In this document: piece by piece, positions 44,757 to 52,592 of the stretch
Layout: every line of letters begins with the position of its first letter
Position numbering within the stretch: position 1 is the first letter of the stretch
The notes under the pieces: model-generated
The model's input: only the letters and a program-made list of their open reading frames with translations
Databases searched by the model: none
Told to the model about the DNA's origin: nothing
Position numbers and translations under genes: made by a program
Assembly (NCBI GenBank): GCA_947494975.1
Contig: CANLXA010000002.1
Coordinates: 806,001-870,000, forward strand
DNA from: an uncultured Roseicyclus sp.
GTDB lineage: Bacteria > Pseudomonadota > Alphaproteobacteria > Rhodobacterales > Rhodobacteraceae
Length of the DNA: 64,000 nt
Direction of reading: 5' to 3'

Positions 44757-45808
44757 CAGGCCGCGCCGCGTGTATTGGTCAGGGCGCTGAAGGCTTCAAG
44801 TATGGCGTCGAACCCGTCATCGGTGATGTCCTTGTGCATCACGAACCGGAAATCCGGGTCGGGCGCCGAAACCTGCACTCCCCGCGCCACAAGGCCCGGC
44901 ACCAGATCCGCCCCGGAATGCGGGGTCAGGAACACCATGTTTGTCGAGTGCCGCACCTCACCCAGATCAAGGCTGCGAAGATGCGCCGCCAAGGCCTCCG
45001 CCCGCGCGTGATCCTTGGAAAGCCGCGCGACGTTGTGCTCCAGCGCGAACAGCCCCGCCGCAGCCAGTACACCGGCCTGCCGCATCCCGCCGCCAAGCAT
45101 CTTGCGCATCCGCCGCGCCTTCGCGAGCAGGTCGCGCGGCCCCAGCAGGACGGATCCAATCGGCGCGCCGAGGCCCTTGGACAGGCAAACCGACACGCTG
45201 TCAAACGGCCCCGCAAGGTCGGTTTCGGAACAGCCCAATGCGGTGATCGCGTTGAAAAACCGCGCCCCGTCGAGATGGATGGACAGGCCCTCCGCCCGGC
45301 CGGCCTGCACGGCGGCATGGATCCGCGTCAACGGTACGGCGCGTCCGTAATTGGTGTTCTCCAGCGACAGCAGGCGGCTGATCGGGTGGTGGCTGTCATC
45401 GTCCTTGACCGCGCCCCGGATCGCATCCGCATCCAGTCCGCCATCGTCGGCCACGGGCAAAGCCTGCAACGCAACGCCACCCAGAACCGACGCGCCCGCC
45501 GCCTCGTACCGGATCACGTGATAGCTTTCGCCCGCAATCACTTCCTCGCCCCGCCCGCAATGGGCCAGCATGGCCAACAGGTTGGATTGCGTTCCCGACG
45601 GCACGAACAGGCCCGCATCCTTGCCAAGCCGTTCGGCCAGCGCCGCCTCCAGCCGGTTCACGCTCGGATCGTCGCCGTAGACGTCATCCCCCACCTCCGC
45701 CGCTACCATGGCCTTGCGCATCTCGGCGCAGGGCCGGGTCACGGTGTCTGACCGCAGATCGGCGATCACGGGGCCTCTCGGGGCGGCGGCTTGGGCGTAT
45801 TGGGACAT
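44756..45808 (-). CDS. ltaE: Low-specificity L-threonine aldolase
   Basis: A PLP enzyme of 350 residues: IADLRSDTVTRPCAEMRKAM, VPSGTQSNLLAMLAH, SIHLDGARFFNAI and the PLP lysine in SVCLSKGLGAPIGS. It splits L-threonine or L-allo-threonine to glycine and acetaldehyde. It is coupled by one base to the denD-like gene, so both may serve one degradative route for a hydroxylated compound. Confidence 0.93.
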   Translation of the reverse strand: MSQYAQAAAPRGPVIADLRSDTVTRPCAEMRKAMVAAEVGDDVYGDDPSVNRLEAALAERLGKDAGLFVPSGTQSNLLAMLAHCGRGEEVIAGESYHVIRYEAAGASVLGGVALQALPVADDGGLDADAIRGAVKDDDSHHPISRLLSLENTNYGRAVPLTRIHAAVQAGRAEGLSIHLDGARFFNAITALGCSETDLAGPFDSVSVCLSKGLGAPIGSVLLGPRDLLAKARRMRKMLGGGMRQAGVLAAAGLFALEHNVARLSKDHARAEALAAHLRSLDLGEVRHSTNMVFLTPHSGADLVPGLVARGVQVSAPDPDFRFVMHKDITDDGFDAILEAFSALTNTRGAA

Positions 45809-45866
45809 CGGCGGGCTCCTTTATCGGGGGCCAAGGCATCATGCCGGGCGCCGCTTCGCAACCCCT

Positions 45867-46173
45867 TCAGACGGACCGCGTGATGCCACCATCCACGCGA
45901 ATATTCTGCCCTGTGATGTACGCGCCGCCGGGGGACGCCAGGAACGCCACAACGCTGGCAATTTCACCCAGTGAATTGCCATACCGCCCCATCGGGATCG
46001 CCGCCCGGAATTCCTCTTTCTCCGGCAGCGAGTCGATGAAGCCCGGCAGGACGTTGTTCATGCGGATGGTCCGCCCCGCGTATTTGTCCGCGAAACGCGT
46101 GGTGAAGGCCGCCAGAGCCAGCGCCCATACCCCATGCACCTGCTGTGACCGGCGCAACCTTCACATCAGCCAT
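45867..46173 (-). pseudogene. Short-chain dehydrogenase remnant with large internal deletion
   Basis: From 46173 the minus strand encodes MADVKVAPVTAG, an SDR first strand with the beginning of its glycine loop. Within about a dozen codons it switches frame to the SDR C-terminus: ALAAFTTRFADKYAGRTIRM, NNVLPGFIDSLPEKEEF and ITGQNIRVDGGITRSV with a proper stop at 45867. The cofactor loop, the catalytic Ser-Tyr-Lys and roughly 130-150 residues between are missing. The junction changes frame, so no functional enzyme can be made. The gene sat ten bases after the hydantoinase-type gene and was once in its operon. No insertion element flanks the scar. Confidence 0.8.
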
Positions 46174-46182
46174 TTTTCTCTT

Positions 46183-49100
46183 CTAAACCTCTTCTCCGCG
46201 GGCCACAGCGCCCTCGATCTGGGCGACATCCTTTTCCGAAAGCCCATATTCATCCCGCGCAATTTGGGCGGATATGTACCCTTTCGCCAGATCTTGTTGT
46301 ACTTTTCGAACGTTTCTTCCGGACGCATCGCCATATCCGGCACCGCCGGGAAATTCCATCTGAACCCGCGCCCCATGGGGCACGAATTGCTTGCCTTTCC
46401 CGCGCATTTTGACCCCGTCGGACCGTCCAATCAGCGTGGGCGCGCCGGCTTTCCCTCCGCGCCGGCCGCGCGCGGGATGATCGACCCGGTCAAACATCGC
46501 CTGGATGTCGAACTCGTGCCCTTCGATCGCACCGACCTCCATCACCTGCCCCAACCCGCCGCGCGTCTCTCCCGCGCCGCCGCTGTCGGGCCGCAGCTCC
46601 TTGCGCCAGATCATCACCGGCCCCGCATGTTCGGTAGCCTCCACCGGCATCGTCATCACGCCCGACGGAAACGCCGTGGCGTTCAGCCCGTCCACCGTGG
46701 GCCGCGCACCGGAGCCGCCGGAATTGAACGTCAGCACCTCGGAGCGCCGCGCGTCCGGCGGGGCGGGGGCATCGGTGCGCGGCCGCAGCGACACCTGGAA
46801 ATTGCACAAACATCCCGCACCCTCGGCCGGAACAACGCCGGGCAAAACCTTGTCGAGCGCGTCATAGACCACGTCCGGCACGAAATGCCCGATGATGTGG
46901 CGCAGTGCGACCGGGGCGGGGTGCACCGCGTTGACGATGGAATCCTCGGGCGCGGTGATTTCGAATGGCGCCAGCGAAGCGTGATTGTTCGGGATCTCGG
47001 GCGCGATGGCGCATTTCAGGGCGTAGCAGGCATAGGCCTTGGTATAGACCAGCGGCACATTGATGCCCTTCTTGTCCAACCCGCTGGTCCCGGCCCAATC
47101 GCTGACGATCCGGTCCCCTTCGATGCGCAGCTGCACCTTCAACGTGATCGGCGTATCGAACCCGTCGATCACCATCTCGCCATCCGCCACTTCCTGAGGC
47201 AGGGCCGCGATCCGCTCGATCGTCGCCTGGCGGGAGCTGTCCAGAATGAACTCGGCAATCCCGGTCAGGTCGTCCAGCCCGAATTCGTCCATCATGTCAA
47301 TCAGTCGCCGGTGCCCGATTTCGTTGCAGGTCGCCAGCGCATAGATATCGCCGATCAACTGATCGGGCTCGCGGACATTGCCGCGAATGATACGCACCAG
47401 CGTCTGGTCCACGTCGCCGCGCTCGGCGAATTTCATGATCGGGATTTGCAGGCCTTCCTCGTAGATCGATGCCGCATCGGCCCCGAACCCCCGCCCGCCG
47501 ATATCCACGATATGCGCGGTGCAGGCGAAAAAGCCGACAAGCTGGCCGCGATGGAAAGACGGCGTCACCATCGTGATATCATGCAGGTGGCCGGTGCCTT
47601 CCCACGGGTCATTGGTGATGTAGACGTCCCCCTCGAACATCTGCTGCCGCCCGATCCGCCGAATGAAATGCGCCACGGCATCGGCCATCGCATTCACGTG
47701 CCCAGGCGTGCCGGTGACGGCCTGCGCCAGCATTCGGCCCTGCATATCATAGACGCCGGCGGACAAATCCCCGGCCTCGCGGACGGAGGTAGAAAAAGCC
47801 GTACGAACAAGGGCTTGCGCCTGCTCTTCCACGACCGAGATCAAGCGGTTCCACATCACCTGATAGGCGACGCGCCCGGCTTCGGCCCGCGCAACCGTCC
47901 CCGCTTCGCGCAAGATCAAGGTACCGTCATGGGATTTCGTGACATCGCGGCTGGAGGGGACAACAATGGTCGTTTCGCGCTCCGTCAGCAGGGCAGGGCC
48001 CTTGACCATGCCGCCCACGGGCATCGCGTCGCGGTCGATCAACCCCGCATCAACGCTGCGCCCGAGGCCCGGATCGAACAGGGCGCGGGTGTCGCCCATC
48101 GGAACGTCCACCACCTCTGCGGGTGCCGGCTCCGGCGTTGCGGCGCCCGTCGCCGTGTGGGCATTGACCGACCAGACGGTGATTTCCACCGCCATATCCG
48201 CCACAACGCGCCCGAACAGACGACCATACTCCGCCTCGAACAGCGCCAGGATCGCATCGCCATCTGGGGCGGCGGCCAGATCCGCTGACAGATCGACGGG
48301 AATTTCCCAACCCTGGCCCGCGTAGCGCATGTAGATGCGATGGCTGGTCAACACGTCGGCCTTGGCATCGCAGGATCGCACGAAGCGCGTCGCCTCCTCC
48401 TCCATCTCCGCGAACAGAGCGGTCACAGTGCCTGCGTCAAACTCGGACATCCGCATGAAAACGGAGCGATTGGCCTCAAAACTGAACGGCGCGCGCAGGA
48501 AGCCGATGGCCGAACCCACACCCGCACCTTCGGGAATCAGGCAGGTCGACACGCCCAGTTTCTCGCACAACCGGGCCGCGTGCAGCGGGGCCGCGCCGCC
48601 AAAGGCGATCATCGTGTATTCGCTGAGGTCCTCGCCGTTTTCCACGGCGTGGACCCGCGCTGCATTGGCCATGTTCTCGTCAACCACCTCGGCCAACCCC
48701 CAGGCCGCCTCCGTCGCATCCATGTTCAGACGGTCGCCGATCACCGCATCCATCGCGGCCTTGGACGCCTCGGGATAAAGCGGAATGGAGCCGCCAGCGA
48801 AATTGTGCGGGTCCAGCTTGCCCAGGATCAGATCCGCATCCGTGACGGCGGGCCTTGTCCCGTCGCGTCCGTAACAGGCCGGCCCCGGCTCCGATCCCGC
48901 GCTTTCGGGGCCCACGCGGATCTGGCCCATCGCATCCACATGGGCCAGCGAACCGCCGCCCGCCCCGATCTCCACCATGTCGATCACCGGGATGGAAATC
49001 GGCATTCCCGATCCCTTCTTGAACCGGTAGGACCGCGCCACTTCAAAGACGCGCGCGGTCTTGGGCGTCTGGTTCTTGATGAGGCAAATCTTGGCAGTGG

Positions 49101-49974
49101 TCCCGCCCATGTCGAAGGACAACACCTTTTCAATTCCGTGCTTTGCCGCGATATCCGCCGCAAAGATCGCGCCACCCGCGGGGCCGGATTCCACCAGTCT
49201 GACGGGGAATTCCGCCGCATCGGCCAGCGAAATGATCCCGCCGCCCGAATGCATCAGGAAGATCGGGCAGCCCGCGCCCGCATCGCGCAGCCGCCCCTCC
49301 AGCCGGCCCAGATAGGACTTCATCAGCGGCTTGATATAGGCATTGGCGATAGTCGTGTTGAAGCGCTCGTATTCGCGCATCTGTGGGGAGACATCGGAGG
49401 AGAGCGACACCATCGCGTCCGGCATCTTTTGTGCCAGAACCTCGCCAATCAGGCGCTCATGGGCGGGGTTGAGGTAGGAATGCAGCAGGCCCACCGCGAC
49501 GCTGTCATATCCCGCGAAGATCAGGCGATCTACCAGCCCCTCAACCTCCGCCCGGTCCAGATCAATCAGCACTTTCCCGCGCGCATCGACACGTTCCTTC
49601 ACCGTATATCGCCGCTGTCGCGGCAGCAGCGGGTCGGGCAGAACGAGGTTCAGATCATATTGCTCGAACCGGGATTCTGTCCGCATTTCAATGACATCGC
49701 GGAAACCTTCGGTGGTGATCAGCGCTGTCTTGGCCCCACGCCGTTCGATCAGGGCATTGGTGGCGAGCGTTGTGCCGTGGATAATCTGATCGAGATCCCG
49801 AGGCGCCAAACCGGCCTTGGCACAGACCTGCGCCATACCGTCCAAAATCGCGTCTTCCGGGGCGGAATAGGTCGTCAGCACCTTGATGGAATGCAGGCCA
49901 TGCCGCGTTTCCAGCACGACGTCGGTAAAGGTGCCGCCGATATCGACGCCGAGGCGATTGGTGGATGTGGTCAT
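46183..49974 (-). CDS. Fused hydantoinase A/B (5-oxoprolinase family), 1263 aa
   Basis: Residues 1 to about 690 are HyuA: RLGVDIGGTFTDVVLETRHG (phosphate loop), LVESGPAGGAIFAADIAAKH and VLSFDMGGTTAKICLI. Residues from about 700 are HyuB: VREAGDLSAGVYDMQGRMLA, VYITNDPWEGTGHLHDITMV and GGSGARPTVDGLNATAFPSG. The family performs ATP-dependent opening of hydantoins, 5-oxoproline or similar lactams, or acetone-carboxylase-like reactions. The start at 49974 has GGGAGG six bases upstream; the frame is open to 50031. A LysR gene lies just upstream on the same strand, and the broken SDR just downstream. Confidence 0.9.
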   Translation of the reverse strand: MTTSTNRLGVDIGGTFTDVVLETRHGLHSIKVLTTYSAPEDAILDGMAQVCAKAGLAPRDLDQIIHGTTLATNALIERRGAKTALITTEGFRDVIEMRTESRFEQYDLNLVLPDPLLPRQRRYTVKERVDARGKVLIDLDRAEVEGLVDRLIFAGYDSVAVGLLHSYLNPAHERLIGEVLAQKMPDAMVSLSSDVSPQMREYERFNTTIANAYIKPLMKSYLGRLEGRLRDAGAGCPIFLMHSGGGIISLADAAEFPVRLVESGPAGGAIFAADIAAKHGIEKVLSFDMGGTTAKICLIKNQTPKTARVFEVARSYRFKKGSGMPISIPVIDMVEIGAGGGSLAHVDAMGQIRVGPESAGSEPGPACYGRDGTRPAVTDADLILGKLDPHNFAGGSIPLYPEASKAAMDAVIGDRLNMDATEAAWGLAEVVDENMANAARVHAVENGEDLSEYTMIAFGGAAPLHAARLCEKLGVSTCLIPEGAGVGSAIGFLRAPFSFEANRSVFMRMSEFDAGTVTALFAEMEEEATRFVRSCDAKADVLTSHRIYMRYAGQGWEIPVDLSADLAAAPDGDAILALFEAEYGRLFGRVVADMAVEITVWSVNAHTATGAATPEPAPAEVVDVPMGDTRALFDPGLGRSVDAGLIDRDAMPVGGMVKGPALLTERETTIVVPSSRDVTKSHDGTLILREAGTVARAEAGRVAYQVMWNRLISVVEEQAQALVRTAFSTSVREAGDLSAGVYDMQGRMLAQAVTGTPGHVNAMADAVAHFIRRIGRQQMFEGDVYITNDPWEGTGHLHDITMVTPSFHRGQLVGFFACTAHIVDIGGRGFGADAASIYEEGLQIPIMKFAERGDVDQTLVRIIRGNVREPDQLIGDIYALATCNEIGHRRLIDMMDEFGLDDLTGIAEFILDSSRQATIERIAALPQEVADGEMVIDGFDTPITLKVQLRIEGDRIVSDWAGTSGLDKKGINVPLVYTKAYACYALKCAIAPEIPNNHASLAPFEITAPEDSIVNAVHPAPVALRHIIGHFVPDVVYDALDKVLPGVVPAEGAGCLCNFQVSLRPRTDAPAPPDARRSEVLTFNSGGSGARPTVDGLNATAFPSGVMTMPVEATEHAGPVMIWRKELRPDSGGAGETRGGLGQVMEVGAIEGHEFDIQAMFDRVDHPARGRRGGKAGAPTLIGRSDGVKMRGKGKQFVPHGARVQMEFPGGAGYGDASGRNVRKVQQDLAKGYISAQIARDEYGLSEKDVAQIEGAVARGEEV

Positions 49975-50047
49975 GATGGCCTCCCGGAAGCATTTTGCGG
50001 GAGGGTGGCGCGGGCAGAGGATCACGTCCAATTATTTTATAGGATCT

Positions 50048-50962
50048 CTAGGATAGAAAATCCTGATCCTCCTGGGCCAATCGACAGGCCATTGCCGCCC
50101 CCTGCCGCGCCATCGGGGAGGCGCGTGTCCGATCGTACCGGGCGTAGAACCGCAGAGGCTCGGGATGCCAATTGCAGGGGATCTCGGCCAATGCCCCATC
50201 CCGGAGAGCTGGCGCGACAAGGGCGCGCGGCAGGAGCGCGAGGCCCATGCCGCCGAGCGCCATCTGAAAGGTGGAGGTGAGCGAAGTGGATTGCACCACC
50301 TGCCGCGCCGACAGGCCACGAGCGGCACAGGCGCTTTCGAATTCGACCACCGCGGCGGTCGGTTTGCCGTGGGTCAAGATCGTCTGGTCCAGAAGGTCGC
50401 CAAGGGCGGGTTCCGATGGAAGCGGCCCGGCCAGATCCGGCGACGCCACCCAGATATAGGCGCATTCGCCCAGGGGGATCGCGGTTGCATCGGCATAGTC
50501 GAAGGGTGTGTTGTAGATCGCAAGGTCCAGACGCCCCGAGGCCAGATCACGATCCAGGTCGCGGGCAAGCGCCACGGCCAGCTCAAGGTTAACGGTCGGG
50601 TAGGCCGCGCGCAGGGCCCGCATCAGGTCCTGCGCCCATGTCACGGCGACCAATTCGCTGACGCCGATCCGAAGGCGGCCTTCGATCAGGTCGCGCCGTC
50701 CGGCTTCCTCCACCACGGCAATCGCGGCCTCCAGAACGGTGCGCGCTTTGGGCAAAAGGCGCTCCCCCGCTTCGGTCAGACGCACCGAGCCCGCATCGCG
50801 CAGCATCAGCGTGCTGCCCAACGCATCCTCCAGTGTCGAGATCCGGGCCGAGATGCTGGGTTGCGTGGTGCCCAGATGGGTGGCGGCCGCGCGGAACGTA
50901 CCGAGGTCGATTACGGCGACAAAGGCCTCAAGCTGCTTGAGGTTGATGGAATGGCTGATCAT
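50048..50962 (-). CDS. LysR-family transcriptional regulator upstream of the hydantoinase gene
   Basis: MISHSINLKQLEAFVAVIDL and TTQPSISARISTLEDALGST form the LysR helix-turn-helix; the remaining 210 residues are the effector domain. The start at 50962 fits the family; the frame continues to 51049 without homology. It points in the same direction as the hydantoinase gene, 74 bp away, so it may regulate or be co-transcribed with it, and it is divergent from the tauR-like gene. Confidence 0.9.
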   Translation of the reverse strand: MISHSINLKQLEAFVAVIDLGTFRAAATHLGTTQPSISARISTLEDALGSTLMLRDAGSVRLTEAGERLLPKARTVLEAAIAVVEEAGRRDLIEGRLRIGVSELVAVTWAQDLMRALRAAYPTVNLELAVALARDLDRDLASGRLDLAIYNTPFDYADATAIPLGECAYIWVASPDLAGPLPSEPALGDLLDQTILTHGKPTAAVVEFESACAARGLSARQVVQSTSLTSTFQMALGGMGLALLPRALVAPALRDGALAEIPCNWHPEPLRFYARYDRTRASPMARQGAAMACRLAQEDQDFLS

Positions 50963-51036
50963 GGCGGCCAGATTGCATCGAAAATCCTGATCCTCCAACC
51001 CGTCACGTCTTGCCCATGGCCCCTGACGCGACCATG

Positions 51037-51045
51037 CTGGCCTTA
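51037..51045 (+). promoter_or_regulatory. Single TauR-like half-site before the tauR-like gene
   Basis: CTGGCCTTA, the same motif found in pairs before tpa and xsc, lies 19 bases before the ATG. A weak partner (ATGGCCCCT) occurs 21 bp upstream. The position over the start favours autorepression; support is weaker than for the paired sites. Confidence 0.35.
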
Positions 51046-51063
51046 TCAAAGCCGAGATTCCAT

Positions 51064-52542
51064 ATGGCCATCATTTCCGAACACCACATTTTCCTGTCCG
51101 AAGACGCCAATGTCGGGCTGCAGACGCGTTTGAAGGATGCGATCACCCGCGCGATCTGGGACGGACGGTTTTCGCCGGGCGACCGGCTCCCCGCAACGCG
51201 TGCCCTGGCCAAGCATCTGGGCATCAGCCGGATCACGGTGAGCCTGGCCTATGATAGCCTTCTGGCAACGGGGTACATCGTGTCGGTGGCCCGGTCCGGC
51301 TATTTCGTGGCGCCCGACGCACCGACGCGGATGGAGGTGGTGAAACCCGGCAAAACAGTGCCCGGCGACCGGTTGGATTGGGTAGGTCGCCTGGGGCCGC
51401 CGCCCGCCGCACTGGGTGCGCAGGCCACGCCTGCCGATTGGCGGCGGTTCAAATACCCGTTCATCTTCGGCGAACCCGATGTCGCGCGGTTTCCGGTGGA
51501 TGATTGGCGCGATTGCGTGCGGCGCGCCCTGGGCAAACGCCATTTTGAGCAGATCGCCGATGACGCGAGCGACCGCGACGATCCGTTTCTGGTGGAGCAG
51601 ATCGTGCGCCGTTCGGTCTCCGGGCGCGGGGTGGCCGCATCGATCGACGATGTTCTGGTGACAGCTGGCGCGCAAAACGCCCTGTGGCTAATGGTGCAGG
51701 TGCTGTTCGGGCGCAGGGGTGGCCATGTTGCGATGGAGGAGCCGGGCTATCCGGAACTGCGCAACCTCCTGCATCAGCAGGGATTGGAGATCCACCCGGT
51801 GCCGGTGGATCGGGAGGGCCTGAAGGTGGCGGAGATCCCGGCGGGGATGGACGCGGTGTTCGTGACGCCATCGCATCAGGCGCCGACCGGTGCGACCATG
51901 TCCATGGCGCGCCGACGGGCCCTGTTGGAACGGGCCGAGGCCGAAGATTTCATCGTGATCGAAGACGATTACGACTACGAGATGAGCTATGCGTCACCGT
52001 CGCTCCCGGCGCTCAAATCGCTCGATCTGAGGGGGAGGATCGTCTATATCGGCAGCTTCTCGAAATCGATCTTTCCCGGTCTGCGCCTGGGCTACCTGAC
52101 GGCGGAACCCCACGTGGTCGACCATGCCCGCGCGATCCGGACCTTGTCCGAGCGCCACCCGCCGGGCCTGACCCAGCGCACGGTGGCCTATTTCCTGTCG
52201 GAAGGGCATTACAACAGCCATTCGCGGCGGATGCGGATGCGGATGTCCCGCCGTAACGAGGTGCTGCGCGAGGCACTGGCGATCCATGGCCTGAAGCCGG
52301 CGCTGAAGCGCGTAACGGGGGGCACGACGCTGTGGTTGCGGGGGCCGGACGGGCTTGATGCGGATGCCCTGGCGCTTGCGTTGAAGGACAGGGGCGTGCT
52401 GGTGGAGGCTGGGTCGGCTTTCTATGCGACAGACGATCAGCCGAAGAACCGGGTGCGCCTTGGCTTCGCGACCATCGAAACGGCGCTGATCCCCGACGGT
52501 GTCGCGCTGATCGCCGAGGCCATCAGGGAGCAGGTCGGATAA
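51064..52542 (+). CDS. tauR: MocR-type (GntR-aminotransferase) regulator, probable TauR
   Basis: Residues 10-85 are a GntR winged helix (LKDAITRAIWDGRFSPGDRL, AKHLGISRITVSLAYDSLLA). Residues 110-490 are a fold-type I aminotransferase domain with EDDYDYEMSYASPSLPALKS and the PLP lysine in YIGSFSKSIFPGLRLGY. TauR of Rhodobacter capsulatus has this architecture and activates taurine genes. The location next to tpa, pta and xsc, with matching operator repeats before tpa and xsc, supports the name. The ATG at 51064 is preferred over 51010. Confidence 0.82.
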   Translation: MAIISEHHIFLSEDANVGLQTRLKDAITRAIWDGRFSPGDRLPATRALAKHLGISRITVSLAYDSLLATGYIVSVARSGYFVAPDAPTRMEVVKPGKTVPGDRLDWVGRLGPPPAALGAQATPADWRRFKYPFIFGEPDVARFPVDDWRDCVRRALGKRHFEQIADDASDRDDPFLVEQIVRRSVSGRGVAASIDDVLVTAGAQNALWLMVQVLFGRRGGHVAMEEPGYPELRNLLHQQGLEIHPVPVDREGLKVAEIPAGMDAVFVTPSHQAPTGATMSMARRRALLERAEAEDFIVIEDDYDYEMSYASPSLPALKSLDLRGRIVYIGSFSKSIFPGLRLGYLTAEPHVVDHARAIRTLSERHPPGLTQRTVAYFLSEGHYNSHSRRMRMRMSRRNEVLREALAIHGLKPALKRVTGGTTLWLRGPDGLDADALALALKDRGVLVEAGSAFYATDDQPKNRVRLGFATIETALIPDGVALIAEAIREQVG

Positions 52543-52592
52543 CACCGTGGGATTGAGGTGAGCCCGGGACCGTCCAGTCATTAATGGCTTTC

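Noticed and set aside
45841-50280. Very long open frames (over 600 codons) on the strand opposite the hydantoinase gene
   Set aside because: They mirror the codon structure of a well-recognised 1263-residue enzyme in high-GC DNA and show no domain of their own; Arg/His/Gly-rich antisense composition.
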